From Aliarcobacter vitoriensis (GTDB taxonomy: Bacteria; Campylobacterota; Campylobacteria; Campylobacterales; Arcobacteraceae): a stretch of DNA of 35,361 nucleotides. Made by a program: the position numbers and the translations under genes. The DNA lies in NCBI RefSeq assembly GCF_003316695.1, contig NZ_PDKB01000022.1:1-35361 (forward strand), in the 5' to 3' direction. Below the pieces are notes generated by a model. The model was given only the letters and a program-made list of their open reading frames with translations, searched no databases and was not told the origin of the DNA. Shown piece after piece: positions 8,646 to 17,675 of the stretch. How positions within the stretch are numbered: position 1 is the stretch's first letter; every line of letters begins with the position of its first letter.

Positions 8646-9764
8646 ATGAGTTTTATGATTTTTTTTCTTGTTTATTTATTACTTTTCTCTTTTCAAACTT
8701 ATGTTATAAAAAAGAGATTTATAAATAAACTGGATTTTAATTATAAAACTAGAAAGTATTTTAGCTTTGCATTATATTTAACATTTTTTGGTGCTTTACT
8801 GTACCCATTTGCTAGATACTTTCCCCTAGTGCCTAACTGGCTCTATTTTCTCCTTTCCTTGCCGATTGGGATGATTTTTTTAACATTTACTATTACTTTA
8901 TTTCACGAAATCATCTCTTTTGGTATCAAAAAAACAAAATATACAAAAAACCGACGAGATTTCTTTAAAAAATCACTTGATATCACAACTACATCTTTAA
9001 TTTTAGCAACAAATGCAAAAGCTATGGACAATGCAAAACATATAGAACTTGAAGTTGTAGATGTAAAAATCAAAAATCTTTCAAAGCCTTATACAATAAT
9101 ACAAATTAGTGATGTTCATATTGGTGGACTTATAACAAAAGAGTTTATAAAAGAACTTGTAAACAAAATAAATCTTTTAAATGCTGATATTGTAGTTATA
9201 ACTGGTGATTTAGTAGATACAAAACTGGAATTCGCAAAACCAGCACTTGATGAATTAAAAAATATAAATTCAAAGTATGGAACATATTTTATAGTTGGGA
9301 ACCACGAATATTTTCATGGTGTACAACCTATTATTAACTATGTAACCTCTTTGGGAATTAAAACTTTAGAAAATGAAAATGTTTATATAGGTGAAAATGA
9401 AAAAGGCTTTTATTTAGCTGGTGTTTATGATAGATTTGGTTTTAGATATGGATCATATATCCCAGATATAAATAAAGCTTTAGAAAATTGTGAAAATAGC
9501 CCAACCATTCTTTTAGCACATCAACCAAAATATTTAAAAGATTTAGAAAATACACAAAATATTGATTTAGTTCTTTGTGGACATACTCATGGTGGACAAA
9601 TTTTTCCATTTAATTTTCTAGTAAAACTTGAACAACCTTATGTAAAAGGACTTCATCAACACAATGAGTTTACACAAGTTTATGTAAATAAAGGTACAGG
9701 ATTTTGGGGACCACCTATGCGACTTGGTGCTAGTAGTGAGATAACTATTTTAAGATTATCATAA
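8646..9764 (+). CDS. Membrane-anchored metallophosphoesterase (YkuE/YaeI type)
   Basis: This 372-residue protein has three hydrophobic stretches in the first 95 residues, then a calcineurin-type metallophosphoesterase domain: SDVHIGG (about 155-161), TGDLVD (186-191), GNHEYFHG (218-225), LLAHQP and CGHTHGGQIFP. These supply the usual two-metal ligands. Related YkuE/YaeI proteins act on membrane or cell-wall-linked phosphates, but the substrate here is unknown. Between the membrane segments and the catalytic domain lies NRRDFFKK followed by a short hydrophobic run, resembling an internal twin-arginine signal. No ribosome site precedes the ATG; a TATAAT just upstream raises the possibility of leaderless translation. 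Confidence 0.85.
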   Translation: MSFMIFFLVYLLLFSFQTYVIKKRFINKLDFNYKTRKYFSFALYLTFFGALLYPFARYFPLVPNWLYFLLSLPIGMIFLTFTITLFHEIISFGIKKTKYTKNRRDFFKKSLDITTTSLILATNAKAMDNAKHIELEVVDVKIKNLSKPYTIIQISDVHIGGLITKEFIKELVNKINLLNADIVVITGDLVDTKLEFAKPALDELKNINSKYGTYFIVGNHEYFHGVQPIINYVTSLGIKTLENENVYIGENEKGFYLAGVYDRFGFRYGSYIPDINKALENCENSPTILLAHQPKYLKDLENTQNIDLVLCGHTHGGQIFPFNFLVKLEQPYVKGLHQHNEFTQVYVNKGTGFWGPPMRLGASSEITILRLS

Positions 9765-9776
9765 ATATATGTAATT

Positions 9777-9807
9777 TATATAAGAACAGTAGACCTATTC
9801 TTATATA
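9777..9807 (+). terminator. Hairpin terminator between convergent genes
   Basis: TATATAAGAA (9777-9786) pairs with TTCTTATATA (9798-9807) around an 11-base loop. It is followed on the + strand by TTATTTTTT, which fits termination of the metallophosphoesterase gene. The T run lies inside the 3' end of the opposing MFS gene. On the - strand no T run follows, so termination there is less certain. Confidence 0.7.
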
Positions 9808-11010
9808 TTATTTTTTATTGTCCAATACATAATCTATTTTTGTTGAAAGATATACAGAAAATATACCTAATATAGCAAAAAGATAAATAGCATTATCATA
9901 ACCATACTTTCCTGCAATAAATATAGCAAGTGATGAAAAAATAATTGTTGATAGAACAAAAATTCCACTTTGCATAGCTATTTGAAAAGCTGGTGAATCA
10001 TTTGAAGATAAATCCATTATTAATGTATTTATTAATACAAATGCTGGAATTTGTATTATAAAGATTAAACTTACAATAAATATTACTATAAATATATTAT
10101 TATGGCTAAACAAAATTAATAGCAATAAGATAACTATTATTTGCCCAAAACTTGCAGATATTAAAATGGTCTTCTTACCAAATTTTTGTATTAAATATGA
10201 TGCCCCAAAAGATGATACTATTCCAAAACTATATCCAATCATATAAACTATAACTCCAATATCATCTAAAGACCAGTTTAAATCTACAAGAATAGGGGTA
10301 AGTATTCCAAAAGTAGCACTAATTGTAGAACTATATACTAAAAGTAGTAGTAACCAAACCATTTTCCTTTTTGTATTCCAAAAAGTAAAGAACTGTTTAT
10401 AATCAATCATCTTTTTCAAATAATCATTTTTTAAAGGTTCTTTATAAAAAAATATTAGTAATAAAGATAAACTTGTAATTATTCCTAAAAATAAAATTGT
10501 ATATTGCCAATCAATTTTATTGTAAATAATAAGCCCCAAACCTCCACCTAAAACCATACCAATAAGCCCGCTAGCACCTTTAATAGCACTTATAGTTGAA
10601 TAATCTTTTTGAAAAGATATTTTATAAACGAATGCATCTAAAGAGACATTTAAAAAACTTGAACAAAAAGTAAATATAAATACTAAAATAACTATAATGT
10701 TTAAATTTGTAGAAATATTTAAAGTGGATATAAAAAAAAGAACTATTGTCATTAAAAATTGTGAGATAATAATCCAAATTTTATAATGTCCAAATTGACC
10801 AAAATTAAATCTATCTATAATTGGTGCCCATAATAACTTAAATACTCCAAATAACCCAATCATATATACTAAACTAATAAACTCTAAAGAAGCACCATTT
10901 TTTCTTAAAATTGCGATAAATGCTTCAATGAAAAAACCAATACTTATAAAATATGTTATATACAAACTTGTTATTAGAAATATTATTCTTTTATTCAATT
11001 TTTCTTTCAA
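9808..11010 (-). CDS. MFS transporter of the siderophore-uptake operon (YbtX/RhtX-like)
   Basis: This 400-residue protein is almost entirely hydrophobic, with about 12 membrane segments. It has the major-facilitator signature near WAPIIDRFNFGQFGHYK after segment 2. It is the last gene of the TonB receptor-ABC-ABC-MFS operon, the position of ybtX in the yersiniabactin locus, and it resembles RhtX/FptX and AmpG-like carriers. It probably moves a siderophore or its breakdown product across the inner membrane; the direction is unknown. The start is TTG at 11010, overlapping the TGA of the preceding ABC gene as TTGA, with GAGG 6 bases upstream. This points to translational coupling. Confidence 0.8.
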   Translation of the reverse strand: MKEKLNKRIIFLITSLYITYFISIGFFIEAFIAILRKNGASLEFISLVYMIGLFGVFKLLWAPIIDRFNFGQFGHYKIWIIISQFLMTIVLFFISTLNISTNLNIIVILVFIFTFCSSFLNVSLDAFVYKISFQKDYSTISAIKGASGLIGMVLGGGLGLIIYNKIDWQYTILFLGIITSLSLLLIFFYKEPLKNDYLKKMIDYKQFFTFWNTKRKMVWLLLLLVYSSTISATFGILTPILVDLNWSLDDIGVIVYMIGYSFGIVSSFGASYLIQKFGKKTILISASFGQIIVILLLLILFSHNNIFIVIFIVSLIFIIQIPAFVLINTLIMDLSSNDSPAFQIAMQSGIFVLSTIIFSSLAIFIAGKYGYDNAIYLFAILGIFSVYLSTKIDYVLDNKK

Positions 11011-12782
11011 TTGGTACCTCTATTTATATTCCAATTCTTTACTCTTTGTTGTGCTTCCCACATAGCAAAATATTTACCTTTATTAGAAACTAACTTATCA
11101 TGAGTTCCACTTTCAAGCAAACTTCCATTTTCAATAACCAAGATATTATTTGCATCTTTAATAGTTGATAATCTATGAGCAATTACAATCACAGTTTTAT
11201 CAATTATCAGTTTTTCAATAGCTTTTTGAACTGCACCTTCACTTTGTGTATCAAGAGCAGCTGTTGGCTCATCAAGTATTACTATTGGAGTATTTTTTAG
11301 AATTGCTCTTGCTATACTTATTCTTTGTCGTTCCCCTCCACTTAAACTTCCACCAATATCGCCAATCTTTGTATCATATCCATTTGGTAAATTAGTTATA
11401 AATTCGTGTGCATAAGCACTTTTTGCTGCATTTTCTACATCTTGTTTTGATGCAGATGGATTTGCCATTTTTATATTATTTAAAATTGTATCATCAAATA
11501 AATATACATCTTGAAATACAACTGATATATTTTTCATCAAATCTTCATATTTCATATTTTTTATATTTACTCCACCAATTTTTATAGTTCCTTTTTGAAT
11601 ATCTGAATATCTCATAATAAGTTTTGTAAGTGTAGTTTTTCCACAACCAGAATCTCCAACTATTGCTGTCATAGTTTTATTTGGTAGATAAAAACTTATA
11701 TTATTGATAGCTCTTTTTTCTTGATTTGTATATATAAATTCTACATCTTTAAACTCTATATCAAAGCTTTTTGGTGCTTGTATTGGTTCATAAGTTTTAA
11801 TCTCTTCTATATCCAATAGTTCTTTGATTCTTTTATAAGCTGTTTGTATAAAATCAAACATTCCAATAAAACTTAGAGTAGACGCTAAAGGCTCCGTTAA
11901 TCTACTAAATACAACTATACAACCTCCCAAAGTTACAAGTGCTAAACTATCATTTGCTACAAAATATACTCCAAAAAATAGTAAAGACAAAAGTGTCAGT
12001 TCTACCATAATCCCCATAATTGTTGGAGGAAGTTTATCTTTATAAGCTGATTGTTCTTGAACTTCTTTTACATATTTTATAGATGCTTGTAAATTTTTTG
12101 CATTTATTCCTACTTGATTTATAGCTTTTAGTATCGGTAAACCTTGAATATACTCTATAAAACTAGATTCTAGTTTGGCATTTGCACTAAAATACTCTTT
12201 TAGCACTTTAGTTGAACCTCTTTTTTTCCAAGAGTTTAAAGGTATCATTAAAGGAAACATAACAAGCATAATCAAAGCTAGTCTATAATCTACAAAAAAA
12301 GTAACTGATATAATCACAAAAGGAACTATAAGTATTTGTAAAATCAAAGAACTAGCAAGTCCAATAAGCAAAACAGACTCATCGATATTACTAGAAAATG
12401 TAGAGTTTAACTCTCCTGTTTTGTAAGAGGAAAGTTTTTCTAAAGGCATTGTTCTTAACTTTGCTCCCAACTCTTCTCTTAGTTTATGAGTAATATCAAT
12501 CATAACTCCATCATAATCAAAATCTTGTGCTTTCCACCTTGAAAAAATAGCTATAAAACTAAACAATACTATCAAAGAAAAATATAACCAAACTTCATTT
12601 ATCATAAAATTTTCACTAAATAGTGCTTTTAAAAATGGATAAAACATAGCAAAAGCTAAACCTTGAAATATATAAGAAATAGTATGTAAAACTAAACTCT
12701 TCTTAAAACTATTTGCATAATCTCCAGCAAAAATCAAAGTCATTTTATAAACTTCATAAATAGATGAAAATATTTTTTTCAT
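11007..12782 (-). CDS. ABC half-transporter, siderophore import type (YbtQ-like)
   Basis: This protein has an N-terminal six-helix permease domain (about 1-310) fused to an ATPase domain: Walker A GDSGCGKTT (about 376-384), signature LSGGERQR and Walker B VILDEPTAALD. The ATG at 12782 (591 residues) is chosen because it overlaps the previous stop as ATGA and has GGAG upstream. The frame also stays open to an ATG at 12812, but that adds MGFAYKRRCK inside the preceding gene. With the neighbouring half-transporter it probably forms a heterodimer like YbtPQ or IrtAB, exporter-fold proteins that import metal-siderophores. An exporter role cannot be excluded from sequence alone. Confidence 0.85.
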   Translation of the reverse strand: MKKIFSSIYEVYKMTLIFAGDYANSFKKSLVLHTISYIFQGLAFAMFYPFLKALFSENFMINEVWLYFSLIVLFSFIAIFSRWKAQDFDYDGVMIDITHKLREELGAKLRTMPLEKLSSYKTGELNSTFSSNIDESVLLIGLASSLILQILIVPFVIISVTFFVDYRLALIMLVMFPLMIPLNSWKKRGSTKVLKEYFSANAKLESSFIEYIQGLPILKAINQVGINAKNLQASIKYVKEVQEQSAYKDKLPPTIMGIMVELTLLSLLFFGVYFVANDSLALVTLGGCIVVFSRLTEPLASTLSFIGMFDFIQTAYKRIKELLDIEEIKTYEPIQAPKSFDIEFKDVEFIYTNQEKRAINNISFYLPNKTMTAIVGDSGCGKTTLTKLIMRYSDIQKGTIKIGGVNIKNMKYEDLMKNISVVFQDVYLFDDTILNNIKMANPSASKQDVENAAKSAYAHEFITNLPNGYDTKIGDIGGSLSGGERQRISIARAILKNTPIVILDEPTAALDTQSEGAVQKAIEKLIIDKTVIVIAHRLSTIKDANNILVIENGSLLESGTHDKLVSNKGKYFAMWEAQQRVKNWNINRGTN

Positions 12783-14551
12783 TTTACATCTCCTTTTATA
12801 TGCAAATCCCAATTTTGTGAATTTTCATAGTTATTCCAAAGTTTGCTATAAACTCCAAAATTCTTTAAAAGTTCATCATGTTTTCCTATTTCAATTATTT
12901 TTCCATTATCAAAAACTACTATTTGTTCTACATCTTTTATGGTTGTTAGTCTATGAGCTATTACAATCACAGTTTTATTTTTCATAAGATTTGATAAAGC
13001 TTTTACAATTTCTTCTTCATTTTCAGGATCTGCAAAAGCTGTTGCTTCATCAAGAACTACTATTGGAGTATCTCGTAAAATTGCTCTTGCAATAGTAATT
13101 CTTTGTTTTTGTCCACCAGATAGATTTGCTCCTCTATCACCTGCAATTGTTTCATAACCTTTGGGTAAAGTTTCTATAAAATCATTAATTTGTGCTGTTT
13201 TACAAGCATTTATAATATCTTCTTTTGAAGCATTTGGATTTGCCATTTTTATATTATTTAAAATTGTATCGTTAAATAAAAAAGTATCTTGGAATACAAA
13301 AGAAACTGTATTCATCAAAGTTTCATTACTTATATCTTTTATATCAACTCCACCAATTTTTATAGCCCCAGAACTTACATCCCAAAATCTAGGAATTAGT
13401 TTTGCAACTGTACTTTTCCCTGCTCCACTAAATCCAACAAGTGCTGTTGTACTATTTTCTTTTACTTCAAAACTTATATTTTTTAGTGCATAATCATCTC
13501 TATTTTCATATTTAAAAGATACATTTTCAAAAGTAATATTGAAGTTTTCAAGTTTTTTATCATCCTCTTTATAGTTTAAAATTGGAAGTTCTAAAATCTC
13601 TTGTATTCTAAATGCTGAAGCACTAGATTTTTTTATAAAGTTACTAACCCACATCAAAGGAAGTAAAGCATCAACTAAGCCTGTACTTATAAGTAAAGTT
13701 GCTAAAAAAGTAGCAAACTCTAAAGTTCCATTTGCCATAAAATATATTCCAACAAGACAAATAGCAAGTATTGTAGGAATAGGACTAAAAATAATCATAG
13801 AAATTTTACTTGATATTTTTGTGGAACTAAACCACTCTTTTAAGTGAATTCTATACTCATCTAAAGAGTTATTGTATCTTTTAAATGAAGTTGTTCCATC
13901 ATCAAAAGTTCTTACAACCATCATAGCTTGGACAAACTCTATAACAGATTTATTTATATCTGATTGGTTTTGTTCATACTTTACTCTATTTTCATTTGTA
14001 TTTTTCATAGCAAAACTCATCAATAAAATACCGACAACTAAAACACAAATAGCAACTATTGCAAATCTATAATCTATGATTATTAAAGCAAGAAGTGAAG
14101 CTATTGGAGTTGCTATACTTCGTCCAATCATAGGAATACTATCTGCAACAAAAGCGTGAAGATTTTTTACATCATCAAGTAAAACTTTTTTTAAAGCACC
14201 AGTTCCAGTAGTTATGATATATCCTAAATGAACTTTTGCTAAATGAGTTGTAAGTTGTGTTCTAAGTATTGCCTCAAGTTTAAAAGCTCCTAAATGAGAT
14301 ATAGTAGAAGGATAATATCCTAATAAAAAAGAGAGTAAAACTACAAAAACTAAAGTTATAAATGCTTCATTAAAAGAGAATTTTAAACTAAAGAGTTCAA
14401 CCTCTCCACCAAGACTTAAAGATAATACAAAAGCTAATAAAACATAGGATATTACAGAAGTAACTCCACCTAAAATAGATAATCCAATAGAAAACTTAAC
14501 ATAATTATTTATGGGCTTTATAATAGCCCATAAACCTTTTTTTTTATTCAT
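12779..14551 (-). CDS. ABC half-transporter, siderophore import type (YbtP-like)
   Basis: This 590-residue permease-ATPase fusion has membrane helices across about 15-310, Walker A GFSGAGKST (373-381), signature LSGGQ (477-481) and Walker B VVLDEA (498-503). It is the second gene of the receptor operon, 11 bases after the TonB receptor stop, with AAGGA before its ATG. It overlaps the next half-transporter by 4 bases, so the two are probably made in equal amounts and pair. Order and size match ybtP-ybtQ of the yersiniabactin system. Known members use an exporter fold to import ferric siderophore and may reduce or release the iron. The actual ligand is unknown. Confidence 0.85.
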   Translation of the reverse strand: MNKKKGLWAIIKPINNYVKFSIGLSILGGVTSVISYVLLAFVLSLSLGGEVELFSLKFSFNEAFITLVFVVLLSFLLGYYPSTISHLGAFKLEAILRTQLTTHLAKVHLGYIITTGTGALKKVLLDDVKNLHAFVADSIPMIGRSIATPIASLLALIIIDYRFAIVAICVLVVGILLMSFAMKNTNENRVKYEQNQSDINKSVIEFVQAMMVVRTFDDGTTSFKRYNNSLDEYRIHLKEWFSSTKISSKISMIIFSPIPTILAICLVGIYFMANGTLEFATFLATLLISTGLVDALLPLMWVSNFIKKSSASAFRIQEILELPILNYKEDDKKLENFNITFENVSFKYENRDDYALKNISFEVKENSTTALVGFSGAGKSTVAKLIPRFWDVSSGAIKIGGVDIKDISNETLMNTVSFVFQDTFLFNDTILNNIKMANPNASKEDIINACKTAQINDFIETLPKGYETIAGDRGANLSGGQKQRITIARAILRDTPIVVLDEATAFADPENEEEIVKALSNLMKNKTVIVIAHRLTTIKDVEQIVVFDNGKIIEIGKHDELLKNFGVYSKLWNNYENSQNWDLHIKGDVK

Positions 14552-14562
14552 AAAATAATTCC

Positions 14563-16605
14563 TTAAAATTTATAGATAGCACCAATACCAAATTGTCTTG
14601 GTTCATTTAATAGTATTGTAGAAGTTGTTCCATAAGATGAATAATAATCTATGTAATCTTCATTTGTTAAATTTTTAGCAAATGCATAAATATCAAAATC
14701 TCCTACTTTATAACCAACTTTAACATTTGTTATAAAAGCTCCATTAGTTTCAACCATCTTAGTATTTGCATTATCAAAGAAGTTTGTTTTACCTCTTGCA
14801 TTAAAATCTACTCTTCCATATATTCCACTATCAGCTAAATATGATATTCCTAAATTTGCAGTATATTTTGGTGTATTTTGTATTTTCTGACCATCATATT
14901 TAGCCCTACCATCACTATATTCATCGTATTTTGCTTGAATTAGTCCAACAGCACCTGAAATACTCCAATTATCAGTTATAAAATATGTTCCATCTATTTC
15001 TATACCTTGAGAATGAGATTTTTTTGCATTATCTGTTATAGTTTCATTAGTAGGTAAATAATAGAAAACTTGAGTATCTTTTATATCCATTCTAAAAATA
15101 GCTGCATTAAGTGCAAAATTATTTCCTATATATTTTGCTCCAACTTCATAGTTTGTAGATTTTTGTGGTTCAAACATATTTTCATTTGTACTTCCAAATT
15201 GTGCGGCTGTGTTAAATCCACCTGATATATAACCTTTTGAAAATGAAATATAAGTTGATAAATTATCATTTATTTTATATGTCAGTGCAGCTTTTGGTAA
15301 AAAACTATTCCAAGTTTTTTCATCTGAATAATTAAAAGATGGTAAATTCATTCCCATCATAGAAGTATTTGATATTAAATCAATATCACTTTTAATTTTT
15401 TGGTATCTTCCACCTAAAGTAAGTTCAAAACTTTTTCCTAAAGGAATCATAGTTTGCCCAAAAAATGCATAAGTTTTATCAGTTGTTGATGATGGAGATT
15501 TCATAGTAAAGAAATCAGAATCTGCTCCCATATTTGTATCTCTATCTTGTTTATCAACATATATACCTGTTAACCATTTTATATCTTGATTTTTACTAGA
15601 TAATCTAAATTCTTGAGTATATGTTTCTGTGTCAGTAGAGTTATATGAATATGATTTATCATCTGTATTAATATCAAGGTCATATTGAGAGTTCATCTCA
15701 TTCTTTTTATGTGTCGTTATTGACTCAAATTTTAATTTTTCAAGTTCATAAGTAAAATTTAATGCTTGAGATTTTGATTCCATTTGTTGATAAGATGGAA
15801 CATCATAATTTGCATTTTTCCCATCATCTCTTGATATACTATTTACAGATTTTGATAAAGGTACTTGAAAAGTGCTATCATAAAATTTATTATAATCATC
15901 TGCTACTGTTAATTTAGCCGATAAATTATCTGTTGGTTTATATAGTAAAAATCCACTAGTTTTTCTATCATTGGATTTATTTGCATGTTTGTCAATATCA
16001 GCATAATGATTTTCTATCCAACCATCTGTATGATTAAATGAACCATTTATTCCTGCAAATAGTTTGTTATCTATTATTGCTCCACTTGTATTTAATTTTG
16101 CATTAAAAGTATTATCATTCCCATATTCTGTTTGTATAATTCCTTTCCATTCATTTGTTGGTGATTTTGTAATTATGTTTATAACTCCACCTATAGCATC
16201 TTTACCATATAGTGTCCCTTGAGCTCCTCTTAAAACTTCTATTTGTTCAACATTTGCGATAGATGCATTAAAATCATACATTGAGTAATAAGGAACTCCA
16301 TCAAGATAGATTACAACTGGATTATTAGTTGTGAGATTAGAAATATTTAACCCTCTAAATGAAACTTGATTTATCCCATCTATATGCATATTAGGAATTT
16401 CATTTATTACATCTTTTATATTTTTAAAGCCTTTTTGTTCTATATCTTCTTTAGATATTACAGAGATACTTTGCGGAACATCTTGGATATTTTCCTCCAT
16501 TTTATTTGCACTAACTGTTATTTCTTCTAGTTTTGTAGTTTCTTCTGCAAATAATAAAGAACTTGTAACTAAAGATAAAAATAAGATTTTCTTACTTTTC
16601 AACAT
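14563..16605 (-). CDS. TonB-dependent siderophore receptor (FyuA-like)
   Basis: This is a 680-residue outer-membrane receptor. A signal peptide of about 20 residues ends at LLFA; a TonB box LEEITVSA (about 26-33) follows, then a plug domain (about 40-155) with VEQIEVLRGAQGTLYGK and GGVINIIT, then a beta-barrel ending in a terminal phenylalanine. Length is close to FyuA (about 673), and the LRG-QGTLYGK block is shared with that receptor. It lacks the N-terminal signalling (STN) domain of FecA-type receptors, in keeping with control by the adjacent AraC-type regulator. It heads the operon with the two ABC half-transporters and the MFS gene. AGGAAA lies before its ATG. Confidence 0.9.
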   Translation of the reverse strand: MLKSKKILFLSLVTSSLLFAEETTKLEEITVSANKMEENIQDVPQSISVISKEDIEQKGFKNIKDVINEIPNMHIDGINQVSFRGLNISNLTTNNPVVIYLDGVPYYSMYDFNASIANVEQIEVLRGAQGTLYGKDAIGGVINIITKSPTNEWKGIIQTEYGNDNTFNAKLNTSGAIIDNKLFAGINGSFNHTDGWIENHYADIDKHANKSNDRKTSGFLLYKPTDNLSAKLTVADDYNKFYDSTFQVPLSKSVNSISRDDGKNANYDVPSYQQMESKSQALNFTYELEKLKFESITTHKKNEMNSQYDLDINTDDKSYSYNSTDTETYTQEFRLSSKNQDIKWLTGIYVDKQDRDTNMGADSDFFTMKSPSSTTDKTYAFFGQTMIPLGKSFELTLGGRYQKIKSDIDLISNTSMMGMNLPSFNYSDEKTWNSFLPKAALTYKINDNLSTYISFSKGYISGGFNTAAQFGSTNENMFEPQKSTNYEVGAKYIGNNFALNAAIFRMDIKDTQVFYYLPTNETITDNAKKSHSQGIEIDGTYFITDNWSISGAVGLIQAKYDEYSDGRAKYDGQKIQNTPKYTANLGISYLADSGIYGRVDFNARGKTNFFDNANTKMVETNGAFITNVKVGYKVGDFDIYAFAKNLTNEDYIDYYSSYGTTSTILLNEPRQFGIGAIYKF

Positions 16606-16641
16606 TTTATTTTCCTTTTATATGATTTTAAATAGCTTAGT

Positions 16642-16670
16642 ATTATAATGATAAGTATTGTTGATTTCAA
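16642..16670 (-). promoter_or_regulatory. Sigma70 promoter of the TonB receptor operon
   Basis: Read on the - strand, TTGAAA (16665-16670) and a perfect TATAAT (16642-16647) are separated by 17 bases. Transcription would start near 16635, leaving a leader of about 30 bases. A second TATAAT on the + strand (16644-16649) overlaps it and could serve the divergent AraC gene. The Fur-like site sits on top of both. Confidence 0.65.
16644..16662. promoter_or_regulatory. Fur box-like operator
   Basis: TATAATGATAAGTATTGTT matches the classical 19-base Fur consensus at 14 positions by my count, with a perfect left half. It overlaps the -10 and spacer of the receptor promoter, where binding of Fur with iron would block transcription. 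Iron control also suits the genes on both sides. Confidence 0.6.
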
Positions 16671-16678
16671 GTGTAGTC

Positions 16679-16706
16679 TTCCTAAATGGGGATTTATTTT
16701 TAGGAA
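16679..16706. promoter_or_regulatory. Inverted repeat upstream of the AraC-type gene
   Basis: TTCCTAAA (16679-16686) is mirrored by TTTAGGAA (16699-16706) with a 12-base centre. It lies upstream of both genes: before the -35 of the receptor promoter and in the leader of the regulator. YbtA-type regulators bind inverted repeats in the equivalent region, so this is the best candidate for the regulator's own site. An RNA hairpin in the regulator leader is the alternative. Confidence 0.45.
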
Positions 16707-16718
16707 TAAAGGATAAAA

Positions 16719-17675
16719 ATGTCATATTCAATAAATTTAAAAAGCTTTCAAAAAGATTTTTCTCAACAATTATCTAAATGTAGCTTATTAGAACTCCAAA
16801 ATGGTATAGATTATATAGAATATGAAACAGCTAATATTACAGAAGAAATTTATATTCGTAAAGCTAGTAACATAATAAAAAATAGTATTAATATAGAATC
16901 TACTCAGACAGTTGATGGCTTTATTTGTATAGGAATTTTACTAAATGGAGAAATATCATACAAAGATAATTTTTTAAATAAATATGAAACTATAAAAAAA
17001 AATAATATTAAAATAGAATATATTAATGCATATGATATGACAACTAACTTATATACTAATTCTTCTAGTATAGGAATAATTATAAAAGATAATTTTATAG
17101 AAAATAACTTCTCTAAACTTCTTGATATTCACTCAAAAGATTTTTCTTCACTTCCTAGTGTAACTTTGAAAAATCAAATTTCAAAAAATATTCCATTGGC
17201 AACAGAACTTTACAACTGCCCTTTTACAGGTGAATTACAAAATATATATCTACAAAGTAAAGTTTTGGAACTAATCTATCATGAGTTTTTAGATATTTTA
17301 AATCCAAATGAACAAAATCATCAAAAAAAAGTAAAACTAACAAATGATGATATAGAAAGATTGCATTTTGCAAAAGATATTATTATAAATGAAAAATCTT
17401 TCCCAGATTTGATGACTTTATCAAAAAGATGTGCTATAAATGAATTCAAATTAAAATATGGTTTCAAAGAGCTTTTTAATACAACTATTTATCAATTAGT
17501 TTTAGAACAAAAGATGACTTATGCAAAATATTTACTTGAAACTAGTGAGTTTTCTATTGCTGAAATATCAAATTTTGTTGGCTATGCACATCAACAAAGT
17601 TTTACAAATGCTTTTGTAAAATTCTTTGGATTTCCACCAAAAGATATTATGGTAAAAAGAAAGTATTATTTTTAA
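16719..17675 (+). CDS. AraC-family regulator of siderophore uptake (YbtA/PchR-like)
   Basis: This is a 318-residue regulator with an N-terminal ligand domain and a C-terminal pair of helix-turn-helix motifs (about 231-255 and 279-303, with AEISNFVGYAHQQSFTNAF and the final FFGFPP). The block CPFTGELQNIYLQSKVLELI just before the DNA-binding part is like PchR. Length equals that of YbtA (about 319). It is divergent from the receptor operon, with a shared 113-base control region containing the Fur-like box. It probably activates the operon when the ferric siderophore is present. Its stop overlaps the stop of the convergent SCO1 gene by 4 bases, with no terminator between. Confidence 0.85.
   Translation: MSYSINLKSFQKDFSQQLSKCSLLELQNGIDYIEYETANITEEIYIRKASNIIKNSINIESTQTVDGFICIGILLNGEISYKDNFLNKYETIKKNNIKIEYINAYDMTTNLYTNSSSIGIIIKDNFIENNFSKLLDIHSKDFSSLPSVTLKNQISKNIPLATELYNCPFTGELQNIYLQSKVLELIYHEFLDILNPNEQNHQKKVKLTNDDIERLHFAKDIIINEKSFPDLMTLSKRCAINEFKLKYGFKELFNTTIYQLVLEQKMTYAKYLLETSEFSIAEISNFVGYAHQQSFTNAFVKFFGFPPKDIMVKRKYYF

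Noticed and set aside
13161-13493. Open frames on the strand opposite the ABC transporter genes
   Set aside because: They mirror real coding sequence, lack ribosome sites and show no recognisable domain.
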